A stretch of DNA of 64,000 nt from CAZGAQ01 sp964523405 (GCA_964523405.1 CAZGAQ010000023.1:1-64000), one strand, 5' to 3'; positions 25,801 to 34,212 are shown, counted from the first letter of the stretch. A program made the numbers and translations. Notes: generated from the sequence alone by a model not told the origin.

Positions 25801-28800
25801 TCCAGCTCAAGAACCTGATTGCGGGCGAGACGGCCGAGAATATCAAAGACGTGCTGGGCATCTCGAAGGCCCAGTCCAAGCGTACGGGCGCACAGCGCAC
25901 GCCGACGCAGCAGCGACCGGGCATGCCGGGCGGGCAGCAGCAGCAACTGATGGAGATGCTGCAGCAGCAGCTCGTGTCGGTGCCGGGCGTCGAGGGGGGT
26001 GCCAAGGTTGAACGCGTCGAGATCGTGTCGAACGACGTGACGAACGCACTGCTCGTGTCGGCTCCGCCGGAGGTCATGACGCTGATCGAGCGCGTGATCA
26101 ACGAGATGGAGGAGCTGGAAGGGCGCGACGTGGTGGGCGTGAACTACTACCCGCTGCAGAACGCGCGGGTGGATGACATCCTGCCCCTGCTCGAAGAAGT
26201 CTTCGGGGCGGCGGGCGGCAGCAGCGGCGGGTCGAGCTTCGGGCGCGGCGGCCGCGGCCCGATGGGTTTCATGATGTCGACGGGCGGCGGGAAGTCGCCG
26301 GCGGCGCTGGGTTCGGTGAGCATTTCGGCCGACCCGCGCAGCAATACCATTATCTATGTCTGCGAGAAGAAGGACGCCGAGACGGTCGCCAAGCACATTC
26401 GCGCCCTGGACATCGAGGGCACGATTGCGGACGTCGAGACGTACGTCTGCAAGCACGGGGACGCCGAGGCGATCGCCAGCGTGCTAGAGACGATTTTCGT
26501 CAGCGGCAGCAGCGCGCGGGGCGGGATGCGCAACCCGTTCATGGGCGGCATGCCGAGCAGTTCGGGAAGCGATGTGCGCATTGCGGCCGACAGCTCCACG
26601 AACACGATCCTGGTCTGGGGCCCCCCGGACAAGCGGGACCAGATTTTCCGCAAGATCGAGGAGCTGGACAAGCTCGGGGACCGCGAGATTCGCGAGATCA
26701 ACGTGGTGCACGCCGATCCGGAGGACCTGGCGAGCAAGCTCGGCGAGATTTTCGGCGGTAGTGGGGGCGGCAGTGCGGCCTCGGCTGCGGGACGCAGCGG
26801 ACGCCGGACCACCCGCGCGACGATGGGCGGCAGTTCGCCCGGTGGCCTGTCCGGCGGGCGCGTGATGATCATGGGTGACAAGGCGGCCAAGAAGTTGCTG
26901 GTGCGCGCCCCGGATGAAGTCTTCCGCCAGATCACGGATCTGGTGACGACGCTCGATCAGCCGGACGAGACGATGAAGCTCAAGCGCTTCCAACTGCGCT
27001 ATGCCGACGCGGAAGCGGTGGTCGAGAGCGTGAAGGCGGCCCTGACCGAGTACATGCAGCTCAACAAGGGGCTCGGCGGCGAGACGCGCATCGACGCGTT
27101 TACGGCCGTGCCCGACCCGCGGACGAACAGCGTGACGGTGGTCGGCTCGGACAGCACGTTCCTGTTCGTCGAGCAGATTCTGGCGAACATTGACCTGCCG
27201 ACGCCCGCCGACCAGAAGAAGGACTTCCGCATCTTCGTTTTGGAGAAAGCGGACGCCGTGACCGTGGCGGATGCGATCAACAGCTTCGCGGCTGGCGGGG
27301 CGGCCGCGACAAGCGGTGGCAGCAGCGGCCGGCGCGGGCGCAGCGGCGGGGCGAGTCCGGCGGCGACGGGCGGGGCGCGGGAACTGAACGTCAGCGCGAT
27401 GGCGGACGAGACCGCCAATACGGTGATGGTTTTCGGGCGTAGCGAGGACATCGACACGGTCGAGACGGCCGTGATTGCGCCGCTCGAAGATGCGCTCATC
27501 GACCTGCGTCAGATTGCCAACGTTCCGGTGAAGCGGGCGAGTGCCTCGCAGGTAGCCAGCTTCATCATCCAGTTCCTGGATCAGGGCGCGCAGCAGACGA
27601 GCGGCTCCGGGGGCAGTCGCGGCACGCGGCAAGGCCTGCCGGAGACGAACGCGCCGCGCATCGTGCCCAATGACGCCGGCAAGGAACTCATTGTCCGTGG
27701 CACCAAGCGGCAGATTGACGAGATCCGCGACCTGGTGGACCGCTTTGACAATGAAGAACTCGTGCGCGGCCGGCTGAAGGTGTTTGAGGTGCCGATCGGG
27801 CAGGACGCCCTGACCATGTCGACGGAGATTGAGCGGATCGTCAACGCGGCCGAGGAGGAGAATGCCCGGGCGGCCGGGCGCGACGCGCGGCGGGTGGTGC
27901 TTGGTTCCGACGAGAAAACCAACACGATCATTGCGGCCGGCGACCCGACGCTGTTCGGCGAGGTTGAGACGCTGATCACGCAACTAAAGGATATCTACGG
28001 CGGGACGAACCGGCCGGTCTACCGCGTGATCCAGTTGCAGAATGTGTCGGCGCGCGACGCGTCGGACATGATCAACTCGCTGCAGACCAGCACAGGAGGG
28101 AGTCGCGCCGGTACGCGGTCGGGGACCGCGCGTCCGGGTGGCATGCGGCGGCCGAGCGGGAGTGGTTCGTCGGGTAGCATGAGCAGTCCGCGGCCCAGCG
28201 GGACGCGTTCGGGATCGGGCACGCGCTCGACGACGCCGCGTCCGAGCACGCCGTCCAGCACGCCGCGCCGCACAACGCCGCGGCCGGGCGGCGGGGGAGC
28301 GCCCGCGGACGGCGGGAGTTCGCTGCATCTGGAAGCGACGGGCGTGATGCCCGTGGCATTGGGGCCGAGTGCGTGGACAGAGCCGTGCGTGACGGTGCTG
28401 CCCATTTCGCCGCTGATGATGCTTGTGGCCCAGGTGGTGGATCAGGCGCCGCCGGTGCGCAACCCCGCGCCGACGAGCCGTCCGGCCACGGGGCCGGCGG
28501 CCGCGCGACGCACGCCGCCGACCTCGGCTCCGGCCGACAAGCCGGCGGGCGCAGCCAAGCCGCCGGTCGACAAGTCGAGCGGCACGGTGAAGCCGCCGAG
28601 CGCGGACAAGCCGACGACGGCGGCGAAGCAGCCGGCAGCGGTCAAGCCAACCGAGACGCCGAAGGTGCCGGTGACGCAGAAGCCCACCGTGACCGACAAG
28701 GCTCCGGGGACGGACGAGCCGACGACCGCGGAGCAGGCGCCGGCCAGCGCGCCGCGGCGCGCGCGCCGCCCGGCAGCGGATGCCGCCGAGACGCAGGCGG

Positions 28801-31800
28801 ACCAGCCGGCACCGTCCGGCCGTCCAGGACTGCGGATGCCAGGGACCCCGGCACCGGCCAGACCGGCGACCAGTGCGCCGACGGATGAGCCGCCCGCCGG
28901 AGCGACCGAGGAAACGTCCGCCCCGGTCACGATGCTGGAAGGGCTGACGGGGGTATCGGGTGCCTTGCGCGGCGAAGTCACCGCGGAGGTCATCGATAGC
29001 CAGCAGATCATGATCATCGGCGACGAGCGCGACGTGGACTTCGTCGAGCAGATTCTGCGGATGATGGAGGCGAGCAAGCCGGCGCCGGCGATCGAGATTT
29101 TCTCGCTGAACAAGGCGAAGGCCGTGGCGCTGGCCCCGATCATTGAGAAAGCCATCCAGGCGCAGGTCGATGCGCAGGGGCTCGAGGAGCGTTTCAGCAT
29201 CAACGCTGAGGGCGGCAGCAACTCGCTGATTGTCTCCGCATCGCCGACCATGCTGGACCGCATCGCGGAACTCGTGGACCGACTGGATCAGGGGACCAGC
29301 GAGCGCGACACCGCGCCGAAGATGGTTTCGCTGGCGAACGTGCGCGCCGCGGACGCCGTGGCGATTCTGCGGCCGCAGATCGAGAAGCTGGCCACGATTC
29401 GGGACATTCCGAAGGACGCTCAGCCCTCGATCGAAGCCATCGACCGCGCGAACAGCGTGCTGATCATCGGCACGCCGAACGAAGTGGAGGAGATCACCGG
29501 CTGGATCGAAGCGATCGACGTCGAGATTCCCAGCAAGGGAGACAAGGCGGCCAGCTTCGTCCGGGCCGAGGCGATCCTGCTGCAACTCAAGAACGGTGTG
29601 GCCGACGACGTCGCCAAGGTCATCAATGACATGATCAAGGCGGAGCAGGAAGCGGGGACGGCCGCCGCGTCCAGCGGTGGTGCTAGTGGCAGTGGCGGCA
29701 GCCGCGCGGCCGGGAAAGCGGCGGTGAAGCTGATCAAGCTGCACCTGCCCGACGGCACGGAGCTGCCCGAGCTGAACCTGGAATATCCGATCCGCATCGT
29801 GCCGGAAAAGGGCACGAACTCGCTGATTATCTTCTCGACCCCCAACAACAACGAAGCCCTCAAGGCGATCGTCGGCGTGTTCGACACGCTGCCGATCGGG
29901 GCCGACACCGACGTGAAGGCGTTCGCGCTGAAGCACGCCGGGGCGGAGGAAGTGTCGAAGCTGCTGACGGATCTGTTCAAGGATAAGGGCTACATCTGGC
30001 CGCCGAGCATGGGCGAGACCAAGAGCCTGGCCAAGGGCCAGTTGCCGCCGATGCCTCCGGGCGTGGCGGCCAAGGGACTGCCGTTCCCGATCGTCGTGCA
30101 GGCGGACGTCCGCAGCAACACGGTCATCGTCATTGGCCGCACCGACGCGGTGATGCTGGCGGCGGGGCTGATCAGCGAGCTGGATCAGCCGTCGGCGAAT
30201 CTGGGGCTGAAGGCCTATGTGCTGCAGCTCAAGAACGGGCAGGCGGCGAAGATGGCGGAGAAGCTCAAGAAGGCCATGGACGACCGCAGCAAGGCGCTGG
30301 GGACGGACAAGAACGCGGCCCGCGACAACGCGGTGATTGCGGCCGAGGAGCGTTCCAACGCCCTGATTATCTGGGCGACGCCGGAAGTGTACGAGCTGGT
30401 CGAAGACCTGGCGCTGCAGCTCGACGCGAGCAACAAGTACAGCACGGTGGAGGTGCGCTATCGGTCCCTCCAGCATGCCGATGCGAGCAAGCTCCAGGGG
30501 TTGCTGGAGGAAACGTTCAAGAACCGCCAGACCGCGGAGTCGAAGGCCAACAAGGACTCGACCGACGCGCTGAACGTGATGGCCGACACGCGCAGCAACT
30601 CGCTGCTCATGAGTGGCACGCGCGACTACCTGGATGAGGCGGAGGCGCTGATCGCCAGGCTGGATCAGCCGATGGAAGGCTCGGTCGTCTTCCGGGCCCG
30701 CAAGCTGAAGCTCAATACGGCCGCCAACGTGTCGGCGCTGCTGCAGGACATCGTCGACAAGGCGCTGAAGCAGCAGGATTCGAAGCTCAAGGGCACGCCG
30801 ATCCACGTGACGGCCGACCCGGTGTCCGACACGCTGCTGCTGGCGGCGGCGCGGGAGGACATGGAAATCCTCGACCGCTGGATCGACAGCCTCGATCGGC
30901 CGAGCGAGATCGGGCGGATGATCCGCATCATTCCGCTGGCCCGTGCGACGGCTGAGGATGTGTCCAAGTCCGTGCAGGATGTTTTCAAGAAGGGCGGCAG
31001 CGGCAGCAGCGGGTCGAAGGGGCAGATCGACATGACGATCACGCCCGACAAGACCACGAACTCGGTCATCGCGTTCGGGCCGGCGACGCTGCTGGCGGAC
31101 GTCGAGGAATTTGTGCGGCAGCTCGACAACGTTGAGTCGCCCAAGGGTGCGATGGTCAAGACGTTCAAGCTGACGCAAGCCGACGCGCAGGACGCGGGCG
31201 ACCTGATCCAGCGCATTCTGGACCTGCAGGGCGGCTCCGTCGGCGGGACCGGCGGGCGCAGCAGCGGCAGTTCCGGCAGCAAGACGGACTCGGCCAAGGC
31301 GATCATGCTGATTCTGCAGAAGGATCACGCCGATCTCGGCCTGGAGACACTCAAGGCGATGCGCAGCGAGATCACGGTGATCTCCGACCTGCGGACGAAT
31401 TCGCTGGTGATCACCGCGCCGCCACAGAGCATGCCGCTGATGGAATCCCTGGTGGCGTCGGTCGATGTGCCGCCGGACGCGGCGAAGATCCGCGTCTTCC
31501 GGCTGCGCAACGCCGACCCCGAGCAGATGGTCAAGACGCTGGAGGAGTTGTTCAAGCAGCAGACGGCCAGCAGCTCGGGTCGCAGCGGGGGCACCGCCAA
31601 CCAGGGCGAGCGCGTCCTGACGCTGGAGGGCGGCATGGGCGAGGCCGGCGGGCGGCAGGAGATCGCCTTCACCAGCGACCTGCGGACGAACTCGGTCATC
31701 GCCGCCGGCACACCGGGCTATCTCGACGTGGTTGAGAAGATGCTGCTGGAGCTGGATACGATTCCGATCAAGTCCCGCGAGACGATGGTGTACACGCCGA

Positions 31801-33041
31801 AGAGCAGTACGGCCAAAGACCTGGCCGCCTCACTGAAGGACTTCAGCGACGCGGAGCAGAAGCGCCTGCAGGACATCGGCAAGGACGTGTCCACGCTGGT
31901 CAAGCAGGAGCGGCAGATCGGCGCCATCGCCAACGAAGACGCGAACAAGATCGTGCTCGACTACGATCCGCGCTTCAAGGACACCGTGATGAAGATCCTG
32001 CACGACCTGGATCAGCCGCCGCCGCAGGTGAATATCCAGGTGCTGATCATCGAAGTGACGGTGGACAACGCCCTGGACCTGGGTATGGAGTTTGCCTTCC
32101 AGGACTTGCAGTACGCCAAGGCCGGGCCGGCCGACACGACTACGTTTGACTACGTGGGTGGCACCGACATCGGTGCCGCGGGCAGCGGGCTGGGTGGCTT
32201 CTCGTTCACCATCACCGGCGCGGACTTCAACTTCCTGTTCCGTACGCTGCAGAACGAGGGCAGCCTCCGCGTGCTGAGCCGGCCGCAGATCGTCGCGATG
32301 GACAACAAGGAAGCGTCGATCGACATCAGCAACGATGTGCCGTACGTGAATGGGACGCAGACCTCGTCGACGGGACAGATCGCGACGAGCGTGAGCCGCC
32401 AGAAGGTCGGCATCAAGTTGAAGGTCACGCCGCAGATCAACCCCGATGGGTTCGTGCGGATGGAAGTGGAGCAGGAGGTCTCGGACCTGACGGGTTCCAC
32501 GGTCGACGTCGGACCGGGCGTGACGTCGCCGGTCTTCTTTACGCGGAACGCGAAGACGACGATCACCGTCATGGACAGCGAGACCGTGGTGCTGGGCGGG
32601 CTGATTACTTCGCGGGTGGAGAACCGCGAGCAGAAGGTGCCGCTGGTTGGCGACATTCCCGGTCTGGGCATGGTCTTCCGCAACCAGAGCGACGACTCCA
32701 AACGCGTCGAATTGCTGCTCGTGCTTACGCCTCGCGTCATTCGCACACCGGAGGAATACCGCGAGCAGTCCGTGGTCGAACGCGACCGGCTGCAGCTGAT
32801 CTCGCAGGATGTGCTGCGTGACCCGCTGATGCAGGGGCTGCAGATCAAGAATGACACCCCGGCGCCCGCGGGCGCGGCGCCGGTCCGGCGCGAAACGCCT
32901 CCGGCCGACGAGCGCCTCGCGCCGCCGACGGAGGAAGAATACGGTCCGATTCAGCCGGCCGTACACGGTGCCGTGCTGCCGGCGACAGACCCGAATTCGT
33001 ATGACCTGCCGCTGGCCACGCGCCGGGAGCCGGGGCGCTAG
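19818..33041 (+). CDS. gspD: Giant type II secretion secretin (GspD) with about 38 N1-like domains
   Basis: About 4,407 residues in one uninterrupted frame; ordinary GspD has about 650-750. A Sec signal peptide (1-28, ending VAVALA) precedes a Pro/Ala/Thr-rich segment to about 195. An N0-type domain follows at about 196-280 (WFQFDKTPWEDVIRRF...PNHIYIVPL). About 38 units of roughly 75-120 residues then run to about 4070. Each has the secretin N1 pattern: a strand such as FxLxNADA, a helix such as VAxxLxxLF, often a low-complexity insert, then xxTNSLIVxA and a helix ending xLD. The secretin barrel is at about 4071-4320, with the gate VPYVNG and the signature VPLVGDIPGLGMVFR. Pro/Ala linkers interrupt the array at about 1675-1838 and 2760-3043. 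The ATG at 19818 has GAAGAGG 7 bases upstream. It should form the outer-membrane channel of the machine encoded upstream. Confidence 0.95.
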   Translation: MTLRTIQHGLRALLLSVICGATVAVALAQETPPPPAPESQGTIDQKMDRLREEMRKGREQEERDKRTQGTPAPTPTPAPTTAPTPVVTPPPGGAAPTDTSAPGAAERKPRLSPEELRARARASTQRATPAPAPAPAPARPANEVAPSDVPPDFIGPPPHLVQVQSGPAAEPNAAAPAPAGAPAASATEEELTRPPLSEDENWFQFDKTPWEDVIRRFVERIGKPLMTPEADLIIGGELTYKTDRKFTKEEAIDELNLIMQEKGYRFVERPNHIYIVPLADMRAKVELDRTFNSVEAFLEADPRDMDYVAVYYQVKDQPAQFFVDVFADALPDAWLTAMKDSNQIKIVGVARDVRKFLALKDLVVLTPDDPRQMRIYKIKTNAMDIEQRVRQLLNIGAAGVGVPVQPQMQMVRDPRTGQMVPRPVAAAPAANATADAGTQMVADERTNSIIVKATADKMKEIEGLIETLDIEPPLGKFKTEVIEVEHADATAVATLLQSILQQEQGQAAGGVPNWQMQQQQAILQQQRMQQMMQMRQRNPNQPMPPMPVQNPMAMQMGNVTPESIIMEGVYERARKTIRLVADSRTNSLIVYANDEGFQRVRDLLLIIDKPMPDSYKVFSLDNAKVTDVAPLLTQLVQGLLQAGDTRTGRSPSIITDESTNTLHVIADKVEMDRIENLIHQLDVSPPTQERHIVELENLRPSQVAQLVQTLLSSSGGGAVAPTNPALNRMNRMGRRGQMGQPGMPGMTTPATPTVTGTSAREYQVIALDEAGVLIVMCSDEDWAKVEDTVRMWDEKARTNTPKLKTFEITTGNPQSIAGILGGMYRQYDHPVLGRSSVMVQADGNTLYVYGVQPAIDEITALLPTLDVATDADQIEVLALANADAAQVAQQIQPYFGAGTGAMGARGGSLPSGGRGPIINVEPVTNSLIVQAGKTEMEKIKNLALLLDQNIAKVATEQKFFTMRYAQAQDVAAAVQNIFGGQRVGRGAASPIKAMAAGSQVVVEAPHERMQTIEAFITKMDDPQGKQMVTRVVKLAGVDVQQVAQNLTAWFRSQPARPDRLTAMFIPDNTTESLIVSAPADLGNQIDELIANTLTGTEDLTLERRLYPIQNTDASYVADILKQQLPPQVEQKKGKIVAQRINISLDDRQNQLVINAPRFVHPMADELIAKLDREAPDQTPVTVSLKYADATQVVQTIQAMFKSTGGGKGQLQDVQVTASGSQLIIKAPKKKQTDILALVAAMDSEDTSGGIKVKTYELKVLNATQVQAQVMLFLQQMKKNVRPGQLTPGAFAEPTTNTLVVLAPPEILPVIDSIILELENKTPPTGRAHAYVLRSARADQIANNIDGMLKAKVQEKEGAKKGTLQTAVFADTQSNRLFVYAPDEYQNLAAELIAMVDAEVDSGEIVHIISLTEADATQMAQTLSQVVQGKTSKGGAASVRISADAGSNALLLAGLPKDVADVEKWISELEGNSVRVPELQTFTLKYANAEDVEKWLKNAFPQAKNAQDAVVISSDETSGKLIVFANKRKMREVEAYVAQLDAEPGEDESILGGKQLYFVNVYRGKASDIAWDVRDNLPDEKKGGPKVESDWFGEYIRVTCRPSEYPQVEKLIREFDRRSKPEFTAKIIKPKGGDLERVLTFLKARSGDDVSIQHAPTQTSQESLIEVLHPDGEEPPKPQGKREPSQRISGIVPFQIGTSLSTALLDEIEAEINGTPGAAAPTVPPIAEAARATARTVVPAATGTAVVALAADRSTQIRFVADEPKPAAPATKPVAPAVKAAAPAAPPAMPPQPKTVGPKPAAAAPKPTGPAATRSDDSAGEEPEGDGAELKKQPTEVIVQPDGTLLIKGQKRGVEDVADTLELLQGDLAVGEVIRIFQFKYGDVTAAAEILSMMFDVQRQQPVIIQQPQQPQQRRQGQQGQGDERDQQGGFMSQFRDMVGGAKSGKSGAGSGQLRMATDPGHNYLIIKCEETALPEIRRLLRELDIPPGEVQVKIFQLKNLIAGETAENIKDVLGISKAQSKRTGAQRTPTQQRPGMPGGQQQQLMEMLQQQLVSVPGVEGGAKVERVEIVSNDVTNALLVSAPPEVMTLIERVINEMEELEGRDVVGVNYYPLQNARVDDILPLLEEVFGAAGGSSGGSSFGRGGRGPMGFMMSTGGGKSPAALGSVSISADPRSNTIIYVCEKKDAETVAKHIRALDIEGTIADVETYVCKHGDAEAIASVLETIFVSGSSARGGMRNPFMGGMPSSSGSDVRIAADSSTNTILVWGPPDKRDQIFRKIEELDKLGDREIREINVVHADPEDLASKLGEIFGGSGGGSAASAAGRSGRRTTRATMGGSSPGGLSGGRVMIMGDKAAKKLLVRAPDEVFRQITDLVTTLDQPDETMKLKRFQLRYADAEAVVESVKAALTEYMQLNKGLGGETRIDAFTAVPDPRTNSVTVVGSDSTFLFVEQILANIDLPTPADQKKDFRIFVLEKADAVTVADAINSFAAGGAAATSGGSSGRRGRSGGASPAATGGARELNVSAMADETANTVMVFGRSEDIDTVETAVIAPLEDALIDLRQIANVPVKRASASQVASFIIQFLDQGAQQTSGSGGSRGTRQGLPETNAPRIVPNDAGKELIVRGTKRQIDEIRDLVDRFDNEELVRGRLKVFEVPIGQDALTMSTEIERIVNAAEEENARAAGRDARRVVLGSDEKTNTIIAAGDPTLFGEVETLITQLKDIYGGTNRPVYRVIQLQNVSARDASDMINSLQTSTGGSRAGTRSGTARPGGMRRPSGSGSSGSMSSPRPSGTRSGSGTRSTTPRPSTPSSTPRRTTPRPGGGGAPADGGSSLHLEATGVMPVALGPSAWTEPCVTVLPISPLMMLVAQVVDQAPPVRNPAPTSRPATGPAAARRTPPTSAPADKPAGAAKPPVDKSSGTVKPPSADKPTTAAKQPAAVKPTETPKVPVTQKPTVTDKAPGTDEPTTAEQAPASAPRRARRPAADAAETQADQPAPSGRPGLRMPGTPAPARPATSAPTDEPPAGATEETSAPVTMLEGLTGVSGALRGEVTAEVIDSQQIMIIGDERDVDFVEQILRMMEASKPAPAIEIFSLNKAKAVALAPIIEKAIQAQVDAQGLEERFSINAEGGSNSLIVSASPTMLDRIAELVDRLDQGTSERDTAPKMVSLANVRAADAVAILRPQIEKLATIRDIPKDAQPSIEAIDRANSVLIIGTPNEVEEITGWIEAIDVEIPSKGDKAASFVRAEAILLQLKNGVADDVAKVINDMIKAEQEAGTAAASSGGASGSGGSRAAGKAAVKLIKLHLPDGTELPELNLEYPIRIVPEKGTNSLIIFSTPNNNEALKAIVGVFDTLPIGADTDVKAFALKHAGAEEVSKLLTDLFKDKGYIWPPSMGETKSLAKGQLPPMPPGVAAKGLPFPIVVQADVRSNTVIVIGRTDAVMLAAGLISELDQPSANLGLKAYVLQLKNGQAAKMAEKLKKAMDDRSKALGTDKNAARDNAVIAAEERSNALIIWATPEVYELVEDLALQLDASNKYSTVEVRYRSLQHADASKLQGLLEETFKNRQTAESKANKDSTDALNVMADTRSNSLLMSGTRDYLDEAEALIARLDQPMEGSVVFRARKLKLNTAANVSALLQDIVDKALKQQDSKLKGTPIHVTADPVSDTLLLAAAREDMEILDRWIDSLDRPSEIGRMIRIIPLARATAEDVSKSVQDVFKKGGSGSSGSKGQIDMTITPDKTTNSVIAFGPATLLADVEEFVRQLDNVESPKGAMVKTFKLTQADAQDAGDLIQRILDLQGGSVGGTGGRSSGSSGSKTDSAKAIMLILQKDHADLGLETLKAMRSEITVISDLRTNSLVITAPPQSMPLMESLVASVDVPPDAAKIRVFRLRNADPEQMVKTLEELFKQQTASSSGRSGGTANQGERVLTLEGGMGEAGGRQEIAFTSDLRTNSVIAAGTPGYLDVVEKMLLELDTIPIKSRETMVYTPKSSTAKDLAASLKDFSDAEQKRLQDIGKDVSTLVKQERQIGAIANEDANKIVLDYDPRFKDTVMKILHDLDQPPPQVNIQVLIIEVTVDNALDLGMEFAFQDLQYAKAGPADTTTFDYVGGTDIGAAGSGLGGFSFTITGADFNFLFRTLQNEGSLRVLSRPQIVAMDNKEASIDISNDVPYVNGTQTSSTGQIATSVSRQKVGIKLKVTPQINPDGFVRMEVEQEVSDLTGSTVDVGPGVTSPVFFTRNAKTTITVMDSETVVLGGLITSRVENREQKVPLVGDIPGLGMVFRNQSDDSKRVELLLVLTPRVIRTPEEYREQSVVERDRLQLISQDVLRDPLMQGLQIKNDTPAPAGAAPVRRETPPADERLAPPTEEEYGPIQPAVHGAVLPATDPNSYDLPLATRREPGR
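20660..32027 (+). repeat. Array of about 38 divergent secretin N1-like domain repeats
   Basis: Counting the recurrent end-of-domain signature (variants of RTNSLIVxA followed 15-20 residues later by xLD) gives about 38 units; a few, such as those near 20.8, 24.6 and 24.8 kb, are degenerate. Units are clearly related but strongly diverged in sequence, so this is an old expansion and not an assembly duplication. Inserts within units are rich in Gly/Ser, Gln/Met or Pro. Confidence 0.85.
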
Positions 33042-33064
33042 GCGGGCGCAGGCAGGAGCATCAG

Positions 33065-33700
33065 GTGGCGTGGCGCATTAAATCCTGGCGACGGTCGGGG
33101 CTGGTTTGCGGGCTGTGGCCCTTGCTGGCCGTCGTGGCTGGCTGCCAGAGTCCGGGCGGCGGCGATTGGCTGGGGGCGCCGCCGCAGCGCGACGACGTCG
33201 TGGCGATTCGCCAGTTCCCGCCGCCGCAACCCTGGCTACGTGACGCGGATAATCGCATCACCGGCCTGTGCCTGCGGACGTACTTCGTGTCGGCCGCGAC
33301 GGACAAGGGCGTTTTCGTGCCCGGGACGATCAGCGTGCGCATGTGCACGCTGCGTGCCCGGCCGGGCGGCGGCTACGAGCGCACCCCGGCGCATCAGTGG
33401 GTCTTCGACGCGCGGACGGCGGAGGCTTTCCGCGTCCGGCGCCAGTCCCCGATGGGCTTCTCGTACGGTTTCGTGCTGCGCTGGCCGCAGGAACTGAACC
33501 TCATGGGCCAGCGCATCGAGGTGGTCATCAGCTATCAGCGCGCCGACGGCAAGGTGGTGGAGGGGCCGGCGTGCCACCTCATGGTGGACGTGCCGCCCGG
33601 CTTCGTTGTCTCGGAGGCCACGACCGGGCCGGCGACCGGTTCTTCCGCGCCGCAGAGACGTACGGCTCCGTCCGCGAAACCTCCGGCAGGACAACCTTGA
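33065..33700 (+). CDS. Predicted lipoprotein, function unknown
   Basis: 211 residues beginning with GTG at 33065, with GCAGGAG 7 bases upstream. The lipobox is LLAVVAGC (Cys about 23). The mature part has alternating strands (GTISVRMCTLRARPGG, IEVVISYQRADGK) and a Pro/Ala tail. I recognise no family. It begins 24 bases after the secretin stop and overlaps the next gene as TGATG, so it is probably co-transcribed with gspD. Pilotin function is possible, as pilotins are small lipoproteins, but nothing in the sequence shows it. Confidence 0.72.
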   Translation: MAWRIKSWRRSGLVCGLWPLLAVVAGCQSPGGGDWLGAPPQRDDVVAIRQFPPPQPWLRDADNRITGLCLRTYFVSAATDKGVFVPGTISVRMCTLRARPGGGYERTPAHQWVFDARTAEAFRVRRQSPMGFSYGFVLRWPQELNLMGQRIEVVISYQRADGKVVEGPACHLMVDVPPGFVVSEATTGPATGSSAPQRRTAPSAKPPAGQP

Positions 33701-34212
33701 TGGCGTGGGGCCTGTTCGCAGTTGTGTTGCTCGTGACCTTCCTGCTGCAGACGACCGTGCTGAAGCACGTGCCGCCGCACGCCGTGATGGACCAGGTGGA
33801 TCTGTTGCTGGCCCTGGCGCTCGTGTGCGGTTTCGTGCTGCCGGCCGTCGAAGCGCGCCTGGCCGGCTGGATCGTCGGCTTTGCCTATGACATCCACAGC
33901 CTCAACCCGCTTGGGCTGCATGCGTTTCTGTTCGGCCTGACGGTGTATGCGCTCACGCACCTGCGGGAAGTGGCCAACCAGCAGGTCTGGTGGGCACGCT
34001 GGGTCATCGCCTTCGTGGTGGCCTGGCCAGCGCAGTTTCTCGTGCAGGCCTATCAGCGGGTCGTGTGCGGTGTGGCGCAACCATGGTCGACTGTGGTGGG
34101 GCAGTCCTTCCTCACGGCGCTGGTCGCGGCCCTGCTCGCCGCGGTCGTCGTTGGCCTGCCGGCCTTGTTGGGTTCAACGACTCGGCGGCGGTATCCGACT
34201 GGGCGTTGGTAA
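33700..34212 (+). CDS. MreD-like membrane protein
   Basis: 170 residues with about five hydrophobic segments. The segment DIHSLNPLGLHAFLFGLTVY fits the conserved loop of MreD, a rod-shape complex protein of the inner membrane. MreB and MreC are not adjacent, which is unusual, so the name is held loosely. Start overlaps the stop of the lipoprotein gene. Confidence 0.62.
   Translation: MAWGLFAVVLLVTFLLQTTVLKHVPPHAVMDQVDLLLALALVCGFVLPAVEARLAGWIVGFAYDIHSLNPLGLHAFLFGLTVYALTHLREVANQQVWWARWVIAFVVAWPAQFLVQAYQRVVCGVAQPWSTVVGQSFLTALVAALLAAVVVGLPALLGSTTRRRYPTGRW

Noticed and set aside
27984..31328. Minus-strand open frame of about 1,110 codons opposite the secretin
   Set aside because: Same reason: antisense shadow of a high-GC gene with Arg/Asp-rich nonsense composition.
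20660..32027. Assembly duplication as the explanation for the secretin repeats
   Set aside because: The units are strongly diverged in DNA and protein sequence and differ in length and inserts, so they cannot be copied reads.
33700..34212. A complete mre (rod-shape) operon
   Set aside because: Only an MreD-like protein is present; no MreB or MreC is nearby.
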